This document shows positions 13,070-13,395 of a stretch of DNA of 13,395 bases, one piece after another. Every line of letters starts with the position of its first letter. The first letter of the stretch is position 1. The stretch is taken from assembly GCA_021296165.1 (NCBI GenBank), contig JAGWAW010000027.1:1-13395 (forward strand). Direction: 5' to 3'. The position numbers and the translations under genes were made by a program. The notes under the pieces were generated by a model. That model saw nothing but the letters and a program-made list of their open reading frames with translations. It did no database searches and was not told the origin of the DNA. Origin of the DNA: Nitrosopumilaceae archaeon. Its GTDB lineage: Archaea; Thermoproteota; Nitrososphaeria; Nitrososphaerales; Nitrosopumilaceae.

Positions 13070-13291
13070 TTTGATACAGGGTAGCCAGTTTCATAATTCG
13101 ATGGCGCCCCTTATGGGCCCGTTGCCGCGGCCGGGCAGACCCGGCCCGCATCGCACGCCATGAGGCGGTTTGTGCGCGTCCCGAGCCCAAAGTGTGTGGG
13201 CGGCGCGTCCGCCCATGTCATTTGGCGGCATGATCCCGGCCTTTGATGGTATGGCGCGCAGTGCCGCCCGGAGTGGCCAAGCCGTGCAGTA
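13070..13291. other. intergenic stretch without a convincing gene
   Basis: About 220 bases between the repeat-protein promoter and the end of the right-edge gene. No frame looks protein-like. A GC-rich imperfect hairpin (gcggccgggcagacccggcccgc, broken here as GCGGCCGGG and CCCGGCCCGC) lies at about 13127-13149, downstream of the right-edge gene on the minus strand. It might help end that transcript. Confidence 0.3.
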
Positions 13292-13395
13292 TCATGCCGC
13301 GCACGCCGCCCGGACTGCCCCGACGGCCCTATCCCCGACATCCTGGGTGCGGTTGTAGGCGGCTATCTTGGTGGCGATCTCGATATAGGCGGTGT
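13292..13395 (-). CDS. C-terminal fragment of an unknown protein (partial)
   Basis: The minus strand is open from the right edge to a TGA at 13294-13292, giving 33 residues that begin TAYIEIATKIAAYN and end VRAACAA. The heptad-like spacing of Ile, Ala and Val suggests an amphipathic helix, and the composition resembles coding sequence more than the other frames here. The start and most of the gene lie outside the window. I cannot name a family from this piece. If real, it reads in the same direction as the repeat-protein gene downstream, but more than 250 bases separate them and that gene has its own promoter. Confidence 0.4.
   Translation of the reverse strand, partial: TAYIEIATKIAAYNRTQDVGDRAVGAVRAACAA

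Overview
This window looks like a piece of a GC-rich marine thaumarchaeal (Nitrososphaerota) chromosome, most like Cenarchaeum symbiosum. That identification is inferred from protein content and style; no search was run. The archaeal signs are a FEN-1 nuclease with a PCNA-binding tail, an archaeal-type NMN adenylyltransferase, a GHMP-family shikimate kinase, 3-dehydroquinate synthase II with ADH synthase, and leaderless genes whose start codon lies about 25-29 bases from a TATA-like box.

Layout. Left edge (minus strand): the first codons of an unknown gene, then metG (methionyl-tRNA synthetase), which is broken in this sequence by two frame lesions. Divergent from metG is nadM, followed by an overlapping 39-residue zinc-ribbon protein. 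Next come an NTF2-like protein (minus), a small Cys-containing protein (plus) and a small two-helix membrane protein (plus). A gene-poor stretch at 3667-4253 holds several inverted repeats, a possible 26-codon mini-gene with its own TATA box and terminator-like hairpin, and tRNA-Ser(CGA) on the minus strand. FEN-1 (plus) then meets msrB (minus) tail to tail, sharing a palindromic CTAG as both stop codons.

The centre (5854-11233) is one minus-strand operon of six tightly packed genes in near-pathway order: ADH synthase, 3-dehydroquinate synthase II, dehydroquinate dehydratase, shikimate dehydrogenase, GHMP shikimate kinase and EPSP synthase. Together they lead from the archaeal ADH entry route (aspartate semialdehyde and a 6-deoxy-5-ketofructose phosphate) to EPSP. 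Chorismate synthase is not in the window. One TATA box at 11255-11263 probably drives the operon.

Right end: a 454-base GC-rich spacer rich in inverted repeats, a PrxQ/Bcp peroxiredoxin (plus), a convergent low-complexity protein with internal repeats and a duplicated PRGxLPKG motif (minus), and the last 33 codons of an unknown gene running in from the right edge. No CRISPR array, insertion sequence or integrase was seen.
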